Numbered from the stretch's first letter, positions 22,699 to 33,624 are shown. The stretch is DNA of 64,000 nucleotides from Meconema thalassinum (GCA_946902985.2 OX336395.1:293689065-293753064); one strand, 5' to 3'. Numbers and translations: made by a program. The notes: generated from the letters alone by a model not told the origin.

Positions 22699-25128
22699 CA
22701 TACCTGCCAACTTTTGAAAAGGGCTATCAGTAAAACTCACGCGCGACAAAAAAAATCTAACGATTTTCGACATACCCCGGCTTGACGAAAATAATAATAC
22801 TTCTGGGCTACAAAATACAATAATTCATGCTTTAAACAGGATACTTCAATGAAATCATATCTACTTACATGATTTGTAGATGAACATAACAATCAAGAAG
22901 AAATCCATGTTAATCAGCAGCAGGCGTGGTGAATATCGGTTTGGAGCAGACATAACAGGACTTCCTTGATAGATTAAGCTGATATACGATAATTGAAAAA
23001 GGCTTTAAACAATAAAACTTGTTTAACGTAACACAGGCAAGAAATAATATAATACACACTGCAAATCACATGCTAGTTCGACTTTTAAGTCATGGTTGTG
23101 GCCTTTTTAGCTTCCTGCAAACAGTCTTGAGAAAATGTTTTGTCATAACAGGGACCAGAACTCCTGGTCTTCAAAATAGAAATAGACTCCAGAGATTCAT
23201 TGGACATGGATGACCTGAACTGTGTTCTATTTTTCTTCACAAAGCTAAAAAAAAACATTCACATTCTGCATAGCTATGGGGTATGGTGAGAATAGAATAA
23301 TAATAATAATGTTATTGGTTTTACGTCCCTTTTAACTACTCTGGCTTTTAGAGACGCCGGGGTGCCGGAATTTTGCCCCGAATGGGATCTTTAACGTGCC
23401 AGTAAATCTACTGACACGGCTCCCTCGCATTTGCGCACCCTCAAATGCCAGCTGACTGCGCCAGGATACGAACCTGCAACCTCGGGCTCAGCAAGCGAGA
23501 ACGTTACCCCTGAGCCACGCAGCCAGCCCGGTGTGTGTGGTGAGAATAGAGAGCAATACTCTAAAAATTCGGTTATACTTAAGAAGTCCATCGGCTCCAC
23601 GAATTCTTGATATTTGTGCCCAACTGGAATCACTTGCAGCATCTTGATGTGCAGCCAAAGAGTCATCTACCTGAAGAGCTGTGAACTGCCTCTGAAGCAC
23701 ATTCACCACCTCATCTGTAGTTTCATTCTCTTCCTTGCATAACATGATAGGAAACTTTTCCAAGAAAAAAAACGAATGGAAGATAAGTGTGAATCTTCAA
23801 TTTTGTCTAACCTAGCAACTTGAGCATTCTTTAACACGTCATCCTTGAGTGGAAACTTGTTGATGATGTAGTCACAGGCAGTATAAAAGTAGTTTCTCAC
23901 TGATGAAAAGAAAAGGAATTTATCTGTATCCGGTCCGTTCTGAAGGCACTTAACAACTTCAGATGATGCATTTTTTGCCATTTTATTTACAATACATGTC
24001 GTTTTCGTGCGACCACAACTATATTTCTTTGCAACTTCTGATGTGGGAAACATCTTCTTAAATAAAGCTCCAGCATGATCAGCCGCACTTAAGGGCACAT
24101 TGTGTTCCACCAAAAAGGAAGTAAACAGACACTCGGCCCTAATTACGTCACTGTAAACGTTTCCAGACTTAGCAAAAAAGGTGTTGATTTTCTTGCTATC
24201 TTCTTCGATTTAACATAACTAATGTGTTTACCGCACTTCACATGATTACTTAAATCGTTTTTTCCACCATATGCAATATTAATATCACACCCACATACCG
24301 TGCAAAAGGCAAATTTTTATCTCTTTCTTGATTTTAGTATGCACGGAAAATCAACCGAGTATGATTCTTTAAATGTCTGGAAGTACTGTTTCTTGTTGGA
24401 TTTGTTCATTCTCGATATCTACTAAAACATCGAAAGGAACCTGGATCACTGAACGTCACATAAAATTATAACATAAAACAATTAAGACAGCCAACACTTC
24501 ATTAAAACATGTCAAAACACACCAACCATTAAATGAACACGACGCCAACCTCGTGAAGATAGAATATGCACATGGTAGAAAAAAATAAACACACACACAC
24601 GTGGAACGAATGTAATTAGTCCAAGGAATACAGGAAACTGCGAAGCACGAAGTTATAGCCAAAAACTCGAACGCTTCATTAAAATATGCCATAACCTTAA
24701 AAGACGAAAACATTCAAGGAACGCCAACTTCGCGAACAATGAACAACTAACGTGGTCAAAGAATATGGTTTAAATCGCAACGAGCGAACGGAGCGGAACA
24801 AAGAATATGCGAAGCAGAGCCTGTCAACACCTAAGATTCACATGCAAGAACGGTTATCCCGGCTTCAAATTCAATTACGATGACGACACAGCCATCACAC
24901 GGTTAAAAGTACGAATCATATCAAAGAACGAGTTATCGACTATCGTGGACTTGCCTTCGACCCACGCAAACAATCGATTGTACGGAAGTGGGCGGTATTA
25001 TCGAATGTAAATTATCGTTTCAAATTTTTGTCCGCGAAATCGTAAAATGACACCGTTCGTCCGTAAAACCGTAAAATGCTGCAATTTCCGTAAATTTTAC
25101 GGATAAACCGTAAAAGTTGGCAGGTATG
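22699..25128 (-). mobile_element. hAT deletion derivative inserted in LINE-A
   Basis: Termini CATACCTGCCAAC and GTTGGCAGGTATG match the 853-3972 family. Minus-strand remnants: finger region about 24420-24180, transposase start (EHNVPLSAADHAGALF, KYSCGRTKTT) 24113-23930, a deletion at the GPD/TDKFLFF junction, and a C-terminal part (SLAAHQD, GADGLLKYNRIFRV) to 23540. The dimerisation region continues beyond an inserted SINE near 23280-23160. Flanks are AAGATG and TGAAGG; the intact LINE reads AAAGATGAAGG, so the duplication here is at most 2 bp or has been eroded. Confidence 0.85.
23297..23537 (-). repeat. tRNA-derived SINE-C with 13-bp duplication
   Basis: The minus-strand head reads GGGCTGGCTGCGTGGCTCAG, then GGTTCGTATCCTGG (B box). 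The tail is an ATT/AAT microsatellite (23297-23311). TGGTGAGAATAGA flanks both ends (23284-23296 and 23538-23550). It splits the transposase remnant of the hAT, giving the order LINE, then hAT, then SINE. A second copy lies at 39650-39850. Confidence 0.85.
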
Positions 25129-25250
25129 TGAAGGTAATGTTGTTTGCAGACGACGACGTGATCTGGGGCGAGGATGAGATGGAGGTACAAGAACAGTCAG
25201 ACGTAATAAATGAAAAGATTGAGCAATGGGGATTGAAGATAAATGTGGAG

Positions 25251-26405
25251 GAAGGTCTGCATTTCTTTGATCAATCTTGCCTCTTTCTTATCAAGACATC
25301 ATTCTTCCTTTAAAGCACTCTGTAGCCGCATGAGAAGTTCTATCACACCACACACATTTTGTATCTGAGCTTTGTTGTTTAGAACTCCCTGAATATGTGC
25401 ACGCTGCAGTAGGTAATCTGCTTGTTTTACCATTGTCAATACTATCACTAGCGACACCCCTATTACTAGAAATACCACTGAGAGCCAACTGAAGGCGCTC
25501 TTCACTTTCGACCTCAAGTTTCAAGAACTCCAGCAGATTAGCTAGACGGTCACTAGGATTATGAATTTCAGCTCTATTTACCGTACGTGCCCTTTCCCAT
25601 GCTCTTAGGATATCATCAGGTAAAGCTGACTCAACCAACGGATACAACATGGCAGCATACTTCTCCCTCGTTACTCCTAGGGTCTCTAATCTGTCATACA
25701 GTTTTGCTAAAGATATAACATCATGTGTCATCACCAAACCAAGTAATTCGCGAACGTATATCTCTATTAGTAGTTCATCACGAGCAAACCTTGATTTCAG
25801 CTGTTCGATGGCTTCACTATAGTTAGGGCCTGAAGGGGGAAAGCTCTCAAGTTCCCTAGCACTGGATCCCGGCACTGTTGCTTGTATTAAGTATTGGAAC
25901 TTGTCCTCATCAGCAATTGTTTCGTCATCATTAATCTTACGAAACTGTCCCCAGAAACCTAACCAATTTCTCACATTACCATCAAACGCCTTCAGTTCCA
26001 ATTTAGGTAATCGTAAGTTCCTTTTGTGCGAAGATGAGAAATTTGCTTCACTTCCACTTTCTGATACGACATTCCCTCGATCAAGAATTACACTCTCATA
26101 CCTGGTTTTGGCTGCTATCCATTCTTCTTTATATGCTTCGGCGGCTTCGTACTCCTTTTCCCAAATTTGTTCATCGAAATCTTCTGCCGTAAACCATAGA
26201 TCCCGTATATTGTCTTCTATCATGAAGAGACGCGTTGCTTTGTCCTCTAGAATTTTGAATGCAGTTGCTACGTCGTCTGGCACGCGCGGATCTACGTCCA
26301 ATTTCTGTTTAAACACGTTCAATGATTTCGTGTAAAAACCGTCGCACTAAACCTCGTTCTCGTTTTAATTTTTCCATTTTTCCTAATCTTGTCAAGGTCG
26401 CCAGA
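25251..26405 (-). pseudogene. BEL/Pao LTR-retrotransposon gag fragment
   Basis: The 343-codon minus-strand frame (26322-25291) has the DUF1759-type core of BEL/Pao Gag (RLPKLELKAFDGNVRNWLGF, then QLKSRFARDELL). It ends in a zinc knuckle, CVWCDRTSHAATEC. An upstream ATG-started piece (26376 leftward, MEKLKRERG) is in another frame; the break lies at the A-run 26334-26338. A primer-binding-like TGGCGACCTTGACA sits at 26403-26390, and a TG that could end the LTR at 26406. Pol is absent: the gag stops where the LINE-A remnant begins. A defective copy. Confidence 0.8.
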
Positions 26406-28056
26406 TGTTAATAAAACGCTTAGTTAAACTCAATACTTTAATGCAACGTGACGAAGCGCCATTACATGGATAACACACAGACCGGAAAGAAAAGGACAAA
26501 CAAACACCGTCTGGTCAAGGAACTTAGAACAGAGAGGAACCATATTTGCCCCCACCCAGTGTCAACTGGAAAAGGGGAAATGAAGAAGAGAAGGAAAGGT
26601 ATTTATTGCAAATTTCAGAAATTAATTTTTCCCCCCAGGGTTCATGTCTCATACAGTTACCTTCACAGTACCACTTATATGCACAGTAGTACCGTACGCG
26701 CAGGGTTGGCAATACTGTGTTTAACTCACGCGCATAATGGCGGACACAGCTGGATTTTTACTACATAAGTCGTGATCTAAATAAGGGACTGCAATGGAGT
26801 AAACATTACTACATCATTTCCCGATTGCTTCTTCATTAGAAAAGAAATTTTGGCTAATTTTAGTACTTAAGAAAATTTTATCCTACAACTGATGTCTCAT
26901 TCAGTGTTACCACTTTCTGTTTACCTCTTTGATTTTTCTGGTTGTGCGAGTTGCTACTTGACAATCTCGAATTTCAGTCAAGAATACCACAACGACAGTG
27001 ACAAGTTGTTGAAACAAGAACGCAATTTGACGACGAAAACACTAATATAAACACCCCTTGTTTTTTTCACGCATCAATAATCTTTATCCAGGCCAATAAG
27101 TTTTGCCTAGACAAATATTTTCATCCAAGCCAATGGTTTTCGCCTCTACTCTGATTTACAAAAGATGAACGGTGAAAGCCGTCATCCGCCTGAAGGGTGA
27201 GGTGAGGAGTGGAGACGGGTAACTGTCTCCATAGCTACAGCGAGCAGTGTTGCAATGTATGCAGACACAGCAGTGAGCATATGGTTTGACTCTACTGTGC
27301 CTTGACTCGTCACTGTCATTAGACCACCTGGGAGGGGGGCTAACTTTCCCAGTATTTGTGTCTTCCTGCAAGCCTCTTGGAATGTTATGAGTCATGATAT
27401 GCCTCAGTGGCAACGCAGCATTTCCCCACGTGCTAGCTTTGATAGCTGTCAGCGATCATTATTAGTAATACAGGGTATAAACCAATAATTGTTAGGTAGC
27501 GGGCCGCGTTAGCTAATATAAACACCCCTGGTTTTTGTTACGCACAGTGGGAGTAGTCGCACATCAATAATAATCTTTATCCAGACCAATAGTTTTGTCT
27601 AGACCAATAATTGTTAGTCAGCGGGCCACGTTAGCTAATACGCACAGTGGGGGTAGTCACGCATTAATAATCTTTATCCAGACCAATAGCTTTGTCTAGA
27701 CCTTTGCCAAATATTTATTTTTTCACATAATTACCAAGTTACACGTGTTGTGTGATGTATTTTGTATCAGCTATGTTGGCAACGCAATATGAAGTCAATA
27801 TGTCTGCCACAAACATCTGCCGTTGTTGAACAAGCTACAAATAAAAACCTTCAGTTAAGCAATATTAGTGATATTTGACGGTATTTTCAATGTGCAGCAG
27901 TGATATTTGACAGTACTTTCAATTCCCAAGACTCCCAGAAAGGTTCAATAAACGACAAAGTTCTGGTTTGGTTCCGGTTCTGGTAAACTTTACAATTAAT
28001 ACGTCAATTACCAATATTTGATATTTCAGCCATAAGATAATATCAAGTGACAATGA
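26406..28056. other. Possible LTR followed by dispersed repeats
   Basis: The first few hundred bases after 26406 may be the LTR of the BEL element, but the far end could not be located. From about 26690 the text matches repeat starts at 20205 and 31650 (GGGTTGGCAATACTG). From 27060 and 27520 come three blocks of the 18200-type repeat. No host exon was found. Confidence 0.4.
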
Positions 28057-28070
28057 TAATTGGGAGGATC

Positions 28071-30495
28071 GGTAGGTCTGGGGTGGAGCATGTTTTTCGC
28101 GTCTTAAGTGCGATGAATGGGTCGCTGAGGGCTTCTTGGGCTTGCGTTTGTGCCCGCTCTTCAATGTGCTTTGCTTTCTTTTGCTGTAGCAGTTTTTTGT
28201 ACGCTTTCCTCTTCAGTGCGTACTCTGTAAGCGTGGTGTGGTCGTTTGATTGTCGCGCCTTATGGAGGAGATCCAGGGTCTCTTGTCTAAGTTTGTAACA
28301 TTCTGAGTCAAACCAGAACTTGGCGATTCTTGGTGGCTTCCTGATTTGCGAATCTTTGATAATGTTCAGCGTTGAATTAAGTGCTGAATCTAGATGACCT
28401 TCTTCAAGCATCTGAGATATATTTTGTAGCTCGTCATTTCTCCTTTCGATGGTGTCAGTCCATAGCTTTCTTGTAGTAATCCACTCGCTCTTATTTTTGG
28501 GCGGCGACCTTTCTTCTGTAACAATTCTTGAAAGGACAGGTATGTGTTTCCTGAGAGCAGCAGCTGAGTCCGAATATAAGACTTCTTGCTTGTATGGTGA
28601 TAGGCAGTCCCCTTTTACGAAGATTAAATCTATGGTGCTTTTCCCGTTGGGAGCTACATAAGTTACCTCTTCTGGTCTGTTTAGCACAGTGTATCCCTCG
28701 TCATGTAGGAGTTCTAGAATTAGACTTGTTTTGTTGTCAGGTTTGTCAATTCGACAACTTCATGGGAAAATCACTTCTCAAAAATCCTAAACACGCAAAA
28801 TATTAAAACTGCTCTTCCACTACGGAGAAATACTGACACTATAACTGACCCGATAGAACCGCAGGAAGTCAAAACTGCTATTTTCACAACCAAAGACAAG
28901 AAAGCAGTGGGGCCTGACGGGATATTTAATGAAAACTTGAAAGACACCTGTGACACACTGCTTGACACATGGACCACCTTGTTCAACAAGCGTTATGCAA
29001 CAGGAGAATTCCCAGATGGATGGAGGCACTCTATTATAAAGATGCTGTACAAAGGTAAAGGAGATAGAAACGACCCAGACGCATACAGGGGCATAGCCCT
29101 TGAAAACAACATCTACAAGGTCTTTGCAAAAATACTGGAGAACAGACTCGTCTCAGCGGCTGGAACAATGATCCCGGAGATACTGTTTGGATTCATGAAA
29201 GGAAGAGGAACTTTAAATGCAGTAAGAAATCTCATTGATAATATACAGGAGAACATTAGACATCCAAAGGGAAAATTCTATGCAATCTTCATAGACTTCA
29301 GGAAGGCATTTGATCTGCTGAATAGAGATATGCTCCTTTCTAAAGTAGCCGGCATGATAGGAAAAGACAACCCACTGATTATAGCAATCAACAACATCCT
29401 GGCATACAACCGAGTGTCAATACAGGACGGCAAGACATCTTCAGCAAGCATAGTACAGAGTAATGGAGTTCTCCAAGGGGATCCGTTAAGCCCCATACTA
29501 TTCAACATCGCCTTGGCAGACATCGAAAAGATTACTCACGGAACCTCCGTGGCAATCTATGTATATGCGGACGACATGGTTATAGGGTTGAACAACAGGG
29601 AAGAATTACAAAACGTAATGGACAAACTCGAAGATTACGCCATTAAAAACAGCTTGGAAATTAACAAAAACAAGACAGTCCAGATGGTATTCAGAAAAGG
29701 GGGAAGAATCGCAAACAAGGACAGGCTACAGTGCGGAATGGAGGACCTGGAGGTCGTGAGCTCAATTAAGTATCTGGGTATCACACTTCAACCTTCAGCT
29801 AATTCTTTCAAATGCCACGTAAGAGAGAGAACCGTGGCAGCCATAAGAAGCATTTATGAAATCTCGGATCCCACGAGACTGTCTTTAAGCACGGCTATGA
29901 GTCTATTTTACGCTAAGGTACTCCCAGTTCTAACTTACGGGCTAGAACTTACTTGGGGACACCTAACAGTAACCGATCTCCGAGCCATTGAAAGCGTAAA
30001 AGCTAGATTTTTAAAAAGAGCATTGGGGATTTCCAAGATGTCACCCTCAAGACTGGCGTACATACTAGCCTCTGAGACATTCCTAATAGAAGATCTACGA
30101 ACCAGAATGCAGCTTCCATCTACCAAACAAGAACAAGAGCTTCTACAAATTAGGCAGAAGAAAAGAGAAGACATCGACCTGGAGTTTTACTCGACTGATG
30201 CCATGCTCAATCGTAGCTGGTCTGGACCAAATAATGATATGCGGAGCGCTCTAACTAGGTTGGCAATACATGGTTTTCACCACAAGCTATGTACTCGACA
30301 GGGCTATCATGAACCGTCTGAGCAGTGCGTTTGTAAGCTGTGTGAAGGTCATTGCGAGCGATATCATTTCAACAAATGCACCAAACGAGGACAATCCCTT
30401 ATGGACTATTGTAAAATGTAATCTATAGTTAACAGTGTGATACATCTCAATGTATATCTTATATATGGCCATTTGGCTGCAATAAAGTTATTATT
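28071..30495 (+). mobile_element. LINE with inverted 5' part and 14-bp duplication
   Basis: The forward part (28742-30495) encodes RT and C-terminus on the + strand. The left part (28071-28741) encodes, on the minus strand, the end of the endonuclease (VTYVAPNGKSTIDLIFVKG) and the linker (RKAYKKLLQQKKAKHIEER). ATAATTGGGAGGAT flanks the whole unit (28057-28070 and 30496-30509). The inverted part has its RT-proximal end outward and its 5' end at the junction, as expected from twin priming. AATAAA at 30481 precedes a TTATTATT tail. Confidence 0.9.
28907..30421 (+). CDS. LINE reverse transcriptase, 504 codons
   Basis: The protein would copy the LINE RNA into DNA at the target site. Visible RT blocks: DGWRHSIIKMLYKGKGDR, AYRGIALENNIYKVFAKI, FAIFIDFRKAFD-like (YAIFIDFRKAFDLLNRDM), GVLQGDPLSPILFNIALADI, and the catalytic YADDMVIGL. 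A thumb region (SSIKYLGITL) and a C-terminal cysteine/histidine cluster (CVCKLCEGHCERYHFNKC) follow. Reading can be extended upstream to about 28742 (FVNSTTSWENHFSKI), so the listed ATG is internal. The palm is intact with no stop, consistent with a young insertion. The clade was not determined. Confidence 0.88.
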   Translation: MGPDGIFNENLKDTCDTLLDTWTTLFNKRYATGEFPDGWRHSIIKMLYKGKGDRNDPDAYRGIALENNIYKVFAKILENRLVSAAGTMIPEILFGFMKGRGTLNAVRNLIDNIQENIRHPKGKFYAIFIDFRKAFDLLNRDMLLSKVAGMIGKDNPLIIAINNILAYNRVSIQDGKTSSASIVQSNGVLQGDPLSPILFNIALADIEKITHGTSVAIYVYADDMVIGLNNREELQNVMDKLEDYAIKNSLEINKNKTVQMVFRKGGRIANKDRLQCGMEDLEVVSSIKYLGITLQPSANSFKCHVRERTVAAIRSIYEISDPTRLSLSTAMSLFYAKVLPVLTYGLELTWGHLTVTDLRAIESVKARFLKRALGISKMSPSRLAYILASETFLIEDLRTRMQLPSTKQEQELLQIRQKKREDIDLEFYSTDAMLNRSWSGPNNDMRSALTRLAIHGFHHKLCTRQGYHEPSEQCVCKLCEGHCERYHFNKCTKRGQSLMDYCKM

Positions 30496-30509
30496 ATAAT
30501 TGGGAGGAT

Positions 30510-30901
30510 GATGAAGTGACCATGGGACTGGATAATCCAAATTATTAAAACTACAGGAGAGGAGACCGAGCCGTCGTAACATTCAACAAGGTATATTACT
30601 GAAAATATAGTATTTATGATTGACAAACCTTTCTCGGAGATGTTGGGAGTCGTTTTACTTTCTCAATTGCCACTGCTGCACCGGAATAATTCCTTTTAAT
30701 TGATTATTTACGAAAATAATGCTTTTAGCATTGTCTTCATTTAACTATGGACGCCATCTTGGACACTACGTCATACATCATGTGACACCCGAGAAACGAA
30801 GATCTGAGTACGTTACCAACATGTCAAATACAAAATTCACCATATGACACGTAAAGTTTGAAATTGTTACAAATTTCCACTAAGTTAAGCATTGTCTTGC
30901 G
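30510..30901. repeat. Dispersed repeat (inverse of 18400-18520)
   Basis: AAGGTATATTACTGAAAATA and GAGATGTTGGGAGTCGTTTT are inverted forms of words at 18420-18520. It continues the repeat interrupted by the LINE. No gene is present. Confidence 0.5.
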
Positions 30902-31580
30902 GAAAATTACTGCTAATACCACAAGCAAGGGGGTCTGGGGCGTAAGCCCCAGGTTAGGTTTGTTTTTGTATGTAAAACATTAATAAGATAGAATTTATGT
31001 CCGCTACTAGGTTAGGTACTGCCTGGTCGAAAATTACTGCTAGTACCACAAGCAAGGGGGTCTGGGGCGTAAGCCCCAGGTTAGGTCTGTTTTTGTATGT
31101 AAAACATTAATAAGATAGAATTTATGTCCGCTACTAGGTTAGGTAAGGCCTCCGTGGCTTAGGCGGCAGCACGCCGGCCTCTCACCGCTGGGTCCGTGGT
31201 TCAAATCCCGGTCACTCCATGTGAGATCTGTGCTGGACAAAACGGAGGCAGACAGGTTTTTCTCCGGGTACTCCGGTTTTTCCTGTCAAAATTTCATTCC
31301 AGCAACACTCTCCACTATCATTTCATTCATCTGTCATTCATTTAATCATTGCCCCAGAGGAGTGCGTCAGGCCTCGGCAGCCGGCACAGTTCATATCCTC
31401 CCGCTAGATGGGGGCATCATTCATTCCATTCCTGACCCGGTCGGAGACTGGAAGCAGGCTGTGGATTTTCATTTTCACTAGGTTAGGTACTGCCTGGTCG
31501 AAAATTACTGCTAGTACCACAAGCAAGGGGGTCTGGGGCGTAAGCCCCAGGTTAGGTCTGTTTTTGTATGTAAAACATCA
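30902..31580. repeat. 127-bp tandem repeat, three units
   Basis: The unit start GAAAATTACTGC occurs at 30902, 31029 and 31500. The first spacing is 127 bp. The second is 471 bp, which becomes 127 after removing a 331-bp SINE and its 13-bp duplication. Each unit contains GGGTCTGGGGCGTAAGCCCC, which has a short palindrome (GGGGCGTAAGCCCC). The third unit is partial. Confidence 0.85.
31146..31476 (+). repeat. SINE-A inside the tandem repeat, 13-bp duplication
   Basis: The head reads GGCCTCCGTGGCTTAGGCGG, then GGTTCAAATCCCGG. ACTAGGTTAGGTA flanks both sides (31133-31145 and 31477-31489). The neighbouring unit shows the empty site, so the duplication is certain. Confidence 0.92.
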
Positions 31581-32347
31581 TAAATACATAATTTTTCATT
31601 ACATTACTTTATCGATGCTCTTTTGTTTACTCGTTCTATACCCGATGTGAAATAGTACCAAATGCGTAGGGTTGGCATTCCGGAATTAGTGAGCAACATG
31701 GCGCCGAAAGACTTCATTTCTGCTATATAAGTCGTGTATCTATTTGGGACGGTTGGGTGGGTTTATGGCAGCGGACGAGTCAACATCTATTATATTAACG
31801 TCTCCGGATACCATTACTAAAGGTACTTTGGCAAATTTCATTTCCTAAAATTTTTTATACCTTTGGTCTCCTCTCCTGTAGCGCTACCTCAAAATTAACA
31901 GACTAGCAGAGCAGCAATAGCCATATTTATGCTAGGCTATACAAAACGCCTACACACACACGAGGCCCTACTCAAAGTATAATTTTCTTCAGATTATAAA
32001 TAAAACTGAGAATAAAGCTATGATGCAACTGTCAACCAACTTCGGGAAATAAACGCCCCAAGGATTATTCCAAGACCCAGTTAGCTAAATGCAATTACTT
32101 TACAGCATAAAAAGCAGCTATGACAAAAATAAGAACAAAATAAACAACTAAAAGCAAATATGTGATGTTGGCAACACTACCACACACGATTTAAAAACAA
32201 TTACAGTACTACATACTTTTTTTGCATTCAAATAAAGCTCAAGCAATTAAAAATAGCAGGAAATAATATATACAATGTTATGTATGCAAAAGCACGTGTA
32301 GATAACGTCATCTACAACTATTACATCAATTAATGGAAAGCACTCAC
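31581..32347. other. Intron/intergenic DNA with a repeat end
   Basis: About 31645-31810 matches the repeat starts at 20205 and 26690. The remainder should be intron 1 of the minus-strand gene whose first exon is 32348-32533. No second exon was recognised. Confidence 0.4.
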
Positions 32348-32533
32348 TTGGGTTAAACCAGGAACACTGACTTGAGAGGTTATCACAAACTGCTGTCCTC
32401 TTGTAGTTAAAAGATTCACATTCTGAGTGCCTGCCGCAGTTAATACTTGTTGCAATCTTACAGTTTGTCCAGCAGCCACGTTCAGAGCTTGCGGGGACGG
32501 ATGCGAGCCCGTCCCTGCGTGAAGATCGCTCAT
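32348..32533 (-). CDS. First coding exon of an unidentified divergent gene
   Basis: ATG at 32533 opens 62 codons that run to a strong donor, CCCAA|GTGAGT (32348/32347). The peptide is rich in Gln, Thr, Val and small residues: it starts MSDLHAGTGSHPSPQ, has TVRLQQVLTAAGTQNVN, and ends SVPGLTQ. Such low-complexity, Gln/Thr-rich starts are common in nuclear cofactors, but I do not recognise the family and give no symbol. The donor and the absence of transposon motifs support a host gene transcribed away from RAD51D. Its later exons must lie at lower coordinates or outside the window. Confidence 0.55.
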
Positions 32534-33480
32534 CTTCTAACAAACTAGCGAAATACGCAAGACGATATATAAGGAAATTGAGTTCCTATCATCAATAAAA
32601 AGCGAAGTAAAAATTTCATTACAAACTGGTAAAGCAACGAATATAAACTAACAACCTATTTCCATTTATTATTTGGTATTTAATGAAACTTTTCCCCATC
32701 TACATAACCTTATGCCAAATAAATCCCCGGGATAAAATATATAAAATAAACATAAAATTAAACTAATTCATGTAGACTAATCGTTTTCTAAAATAAATGA
32801 ATGAAAACAAGGTCTCAAAATAAATATTCATCACATTGTATAAAAATTGTGTATTTCCTACAACACAAAGGAAATTCCACATACATTTCCTACCGCCATA
32901 TTGGCATTTATAGCCGACCAGCAAACTTACCATTATGTTATCACAAAATTTTACCGCGAAGCCTACCCATCCATTTTCAATTCATACATATTATTGATCA
33001 GTAAAATATAAGGAGTAATTAGGTACCTAACGTAACTTTCAAGTTACAAACTATATCTATCGTTTTTAACGACATTTTAACGTTTTACAACAGCGACGCT
33101 ACACCCGAATCCAACATGGCGACGAATTCTCACAAGATACGATGAGAAAAGTTAGTTTCTCCTTTTTCACGAAACCATTTGTTGTAAGTTTGGCCACTAG
33201 AGGCGCTGTGCAACATGTTGTTGCCAATGCTAGAATAGCAAATTTCTACGTTATGGAAGCAGTGGAATGTTGTGCAGCATGCAAAATACGCGGCAAATTG
33301 ATAGATCAATGGATAAAATTAATTCACGTACAAACGAAAACGCTTGACATTTTAATTACGAATCAAGTGATAGTGGTTATATCCAATCGTGTCCCTATGA
33401 TAGTGATTCAAAGTAGTTATAAATGTTAAATTAAACGACTTATTTTGCCATGATAGTGTCGGCCTACGCTCTATTAGTCT
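32534..33480. promoter_or_regulatory. Probable shared divergent promoter region
   Basis: This 0.95-kb interval separates the start codons of the minus-strand exon (32533) and RAD51D (33481). It has no transposon and no clear TATA box at a fixed distance. CCAACATGGCGACG at 33112-33125 contains an ATGGCG core like YY1 or translation-initiation sites. It opens only a nine-codon frame, so it may be an upstream ORF or a promoter motif. The transcription start sites were not located. Confidence 0.4.
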
Positions 33481-33624
33481 ATGGCTAGGCTAGGGTCTCA
33501 AATTTCACCCCATTTAAATGAATATGTTCTAGAAATGTTACATAAGAGAAAAATATTTACTGCTCTTGATTTTTTGAACGAGGATCCTGAGAAACTGATG
33601 TACATAATGAAGGTGCCGTACAAG
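33481..33624 (+). CDS. RAD51D: RAD51D exon 1 (coding part)
   Basis: 48 codons, MARLGSQISPHLNEYVLEML to KLMYIMKVPYK. The length aligns without gaps with the first 48 residues of human RAD51D as I recall it (Pro at 10, Leu at 12 and 20, Ile at 25, Thr at 27, Asp at 30, Tyr-Lys at 47-48). Donor CAAG|GTAGTA; phase 0. Intron 1 is 125 bp (33625-33749). Confidence 0.92.

Larger units (their letters stand above)
22145..25250 (+). mobile_element. LINE-A copy split by a hAT insertion
   Basis: The left part, 22150-22698, encodes the RT linker and fingers (MAEVEWAVRKMKMGKAVGRD, FKKGDRKVCGNYRGITII, EEEQYGFRGGQ). It then lacks part of the palm (internal deletion near 22605) and has LEQGSVLSPLLFVMVMDGI. 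The right part, 25129-25250, resumes with the RT active-site region (LFADDDVIWGEDEMEVQEQ). A 2.4-kb hAT separates the two exactly between neighbouring codons. The LINE ends abruptly at the BEL gag junction near 25250. Confidence 0.85.

Noticed and set aside
23297..23311. AAT microsatellite as an independent feature
   Set aside because: It is the 3' tail of the SINE-C insertion, inside the duplication.
31146..31220. tRNA gene
   Set aside because: A and B boxes are present but the unit has a target duplication, a long body and sister copies, so it is a SINE head.
33142..33429. 95-codon + strand frame upstream of RAD51D
   Set aside because: No recognisable domain, low-complexity hydrophobic runs, and it lies in the presumed 5' leader; chance frame.
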